From assembly GCA_017607445.1 (NCBI GenBank), contig JAEVHH010000004.1, positions 1,922,001 through 1,986,000 of the forward strand: a stretch of DNA of 64,000 nt, read 5' to 3'. Position numbers and translations under genes: made by a program. Positions 61,879-64,000 of the stretch are shown piece after piece. The notes below the pieces were generated by a model. The model was not told where the DNA came from, made no database searches, and worked only from the letters and a program-made list of their open reading frames with translations. Within the stretch, counting starts at the first letter, position 1, and every line of letters begins with the position of its first letter. This stretch comes from Histoplasma ohiense (Eukaryota > Ascomycota > Eurotiomycetes > Onygenales > Ajellomycetaceae).

Positions 61879-63094
61879 GTGATTAACAGTTGAGATTTCA
61901 CTATAATAGATGTAAGCTTATTCTTTTTTCTACACAGATATAACTTAGAGATTCTGAACTTTTCTGAGACTCTCTGAGAAACTGTATACACTCACAGCTT
62001 CATACAGATGACAGAGAATATCATAAACAAACTGAAGAAAGTCTATAAATGAGCAGAAACTTTAATAATCAATATTCAGTAAGATTATAAAAATCAAATA
62101 AATATTAGAAGAAGTTCTGCAATCTGATATTATATAGAAAACAAAGTTTGACTGAATCTCAAGAATATAAAAACAGACTGTCTCTTATGTATACTAGACT
62201 ATCATCATATCAAATATACAGTGAAGTAAGTGCTAGATATACATGATTATCAACTCAACACTCTGTCTGATATCCACAATATCTTTCATACAAATCTGCT
62301 TTGATTCACAGCTGAGAATCCATTTCTCTCACAGAGAATCTCTGATTGACAGTCATCTGTCATTGTAGAAGAAGACAATAAACTTGAGTGAGAAATTGAA
62401 GCAATTTTTGATAATAGAATCAATCATCATCACTGCAAATATCTTATCAAATGAATAAAATACAATCATCTGATCTGAAAATCTGTGTCTGTTTTGAAAG
62501 ACACTGTCACTCTCAACATCTATGAGTTCTCACTCATTCTGATAGAGAGGGATAATGTGATGAATTAGTATTTGTTAGTAATTAACTTATACAATCAACT
62601 CTTCTTCTGCATCTGCTTGTTTCTGATCATTGTAATTTTATATAATTTTTGATGTTCTTTCACTCTGTGCTCTGTATTTATATAGTCTCTAATGATTCTT
62701 CTGTGTAGTCTCTAATGTTCTTTCACTCTGTATTCTGTGTTTGTATAGTCTCTAACAATTCTTCTGTGTAGTCTTCAATGATTCTTCTGCTTCATACTTC
62801 ACATTTATATAGTTTCTAATAATTCTTCTGTATAGCTCTCAATGATTCTTCTGTCTCATACTCTGTGTTTATATAGTTTCTAACAATTCTTTCATATAGC
62901 TCTTAATATTCTTCTGCTCTGTGCTTCACTGTGAAGCAGTTTCTGATATTCTTTCACTCTGAAATTCTCTCTATAAAAACTCTCTTTGTATAATCTTTTT
63001 TTCTGATTTCTTTTCTCTTTCTTTTCTTAATCAATTCATAATCTGTATTAGAATAGTGTTAGATTGTTAATCAAAGTACACCCATTACAATTAC

Positions 63095-63740
63095 ATCTCA
63101 TTGATATCTACAGCAATTGATTGTGAGAATAGATACAGTTCAGTGATATCTCAATACAATGAATATATACAAACAACATATCAGTGAATGAGTTGATCAA
63201 GTCATTATCACAACAGAGATAAAGAGAATTTGTCAAACAAATAGAATTAATTGATATAACTGATCTTATCAATAAAATAATAAAATAAGATATAAAAACT
63301 CAACAAGTTTGAATGAGAGAAATTCAACATTCTTATATATCTTCTTTATCTATTTCTTTTCATTTTATTAATTATCATATCTTCTATATTATTTTCTATT
63401 CTGATAATTTTTCCAGCTTCATTACTGATATTATTCTGCTGAAGAGGGTATGTGAGAAATGATCTATCATATCAAGCATTGTGAGAAAGAATCTATTATA
63501 TCAAGCATTGTGAGAAGTAATCTATCATATCAAGCAATGATCTTATTCTATCTCAATTTCAGAAACTGAATCACTGCTCTGATGTATATCAGCACTGCTC
63601 TCATTATATGTTCAAGCATTCTCTTTCTTATAAATACTGCCTGGTTATCATGTAATTATTGGAGTTATAATAATCAATTCAATTTACTTATTCGATATTC
63701 AGTATTTGGGTCAATATTCGGACTTTATTCAGTTCCGACA
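63095..63740 (+). mobile_element. Ty1/copia element, piece 3 (end of RNase H) and 3' LTR
   Basis: HLIDIYSNCL and EFVKQIELIDITDLINKI are the C-terminal end of copia Pol. GAAGAGGGTA (63441-63450) is the likely polypurine tract and the LTR would run 63451-63740, from TGTGAGAAATG to TTCCGACA. The partner LTR is not in the window, so the LTR limits are inferred. Confidence 0.65.
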
Positions 63741-64000
63741 TTATTAAATTAGTCACTTTACACTGTTTATATTATAAATCTAGTCTCAGATCATGTTCTT
63801 CTTATAAATTATGAGATCATGATTTACTCTATATAGATGATATAATGCTATGAGTGTTATCAAAAATCATTATCTATTAAAAGAAGTTTAGTGTATTTAT
63901 GCTTTAGTTCTATTTTGAACTAGTAATGATAGTGATAGATAGATTCACTGCAGTAGATAGATTGGCAGCGATAGATTGGCAGCAATAGATTGGCAGCGAT
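63741..64000. other. AT-rich flank and a 14-bp minisatellite at the window end
   Basis: No gene is visible. From about 63940 a unit close to GATAGATTGGCAGC repeats at least three times and runs into the window edge. Confidence 0.6.

Larger units (their letters stand above)
53671..63089 (+). mobile_element. R3: R-family Gypsy element with a large internal deletion, split by S2
   Basis: 5' LTR 53671-54178 is cut short; 3' LTR 62556-63089 is complete. A perfect ATTAC duplication (53666-53670, 63090-63094) shows both ends are original. After the broken LTR come 14 bases of unrelated filler (54179-54192), then integrase from about 54193 (SESEDSTNILVIVD), interrupted by S2, then the chromodomain (DNRINHHHCKYLIK near 62410-62460) and the polypurine tract AGAGAGGGATAA. 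Gag, protease and reverse transcriptase are gone. Confidence 0.88.

Noticed and set aside
1..64000. CRISPR arrays, operons, bacterial promoters or ribosome binding sites
   Set aside because: None seen; the sequence is eukaryotic with spliced genes, and repeated units are LTRs or simple satellites.

Overview
The window is fungal nuclear DNA, most likely from a filamentous ascomycete of the Eurotiomycetes. An onygenalean (Ajellomycetaceae, Blastomyces-like) genome is my best guess. The reasons are short introns with GTAAGT/GTATGT donors and CTAAC/CTGAC branch sites, a trifunctional TrpC, a 353-residue FadA-type G-alpha, and a sharp switch from a gene-bearing island to a long AT-rich, CpG-poor transposon block. 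The species call is inference.

Positions 1-28,570 are the gene island. In order it holds the 3' end of an alpha-actinin gene, fadA (G-protein alpha subunit), use1 (ER SNARE, minus strand), a 984-bp miniature LTR retrotransposon (TRIM) with perfect 92-bp LTRs and a 5-bp target duplication, a small membrane-protein gene (minus), a broken DUF7924-type gene, nup188 (nuclear pore scaffold, minus) and trpC (tryptophan synthesis). nup188 and trpC are divergent and share an 826-bp intergenic stretch that carries a telomere-like array. A truncated BRCT-like gene marks the edge of the island.

Positions 28,573-64,000 are a nest of LTR retrotransposons whose order of arrival can be read from target-site duplications. 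The oldest is a Ty1/copia element, now in three pieces. Chromodomain-bearing Gypsy elements of one family (R, 533-bp LTRs) inserted into it. Two copies of a second Gypsy family (S, 271-bp LTRs) then inserted into the R copies in opposite orientations. All of these are heavily mutated: CpG is nearly absent and TGA stops are common. The youngest arrival, G1 (30,505-38,512), is an unmutated Gypsy element with 146-bp LTRs that look identical to each other, inserted in an R-family gag.

The most interesting system is in G1 and, independently, in both S copies. Between pol and the 3' LTR, on the strand opposite to gag-pol, each carries a spliced gene for a protein with a six-cysteine module (CX2C...C...CX2C...C). 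In G1 the gene has four exons; in the S copies it has three exons whose exon and intron lengths are identical in the two copies. G1 also shows a textbook -1 frameshift signal at the gag stop (slippery A AAA AAC, 6-nt spacer, possible pseudoknot), a strong GNRA hairpin in its leader, and an unusual density of the palindrome CGTACG. Three single-base frameshifts in G1 are each best explained by an extra base in a G/C run, which leaves open whether they are real or assembly errors.
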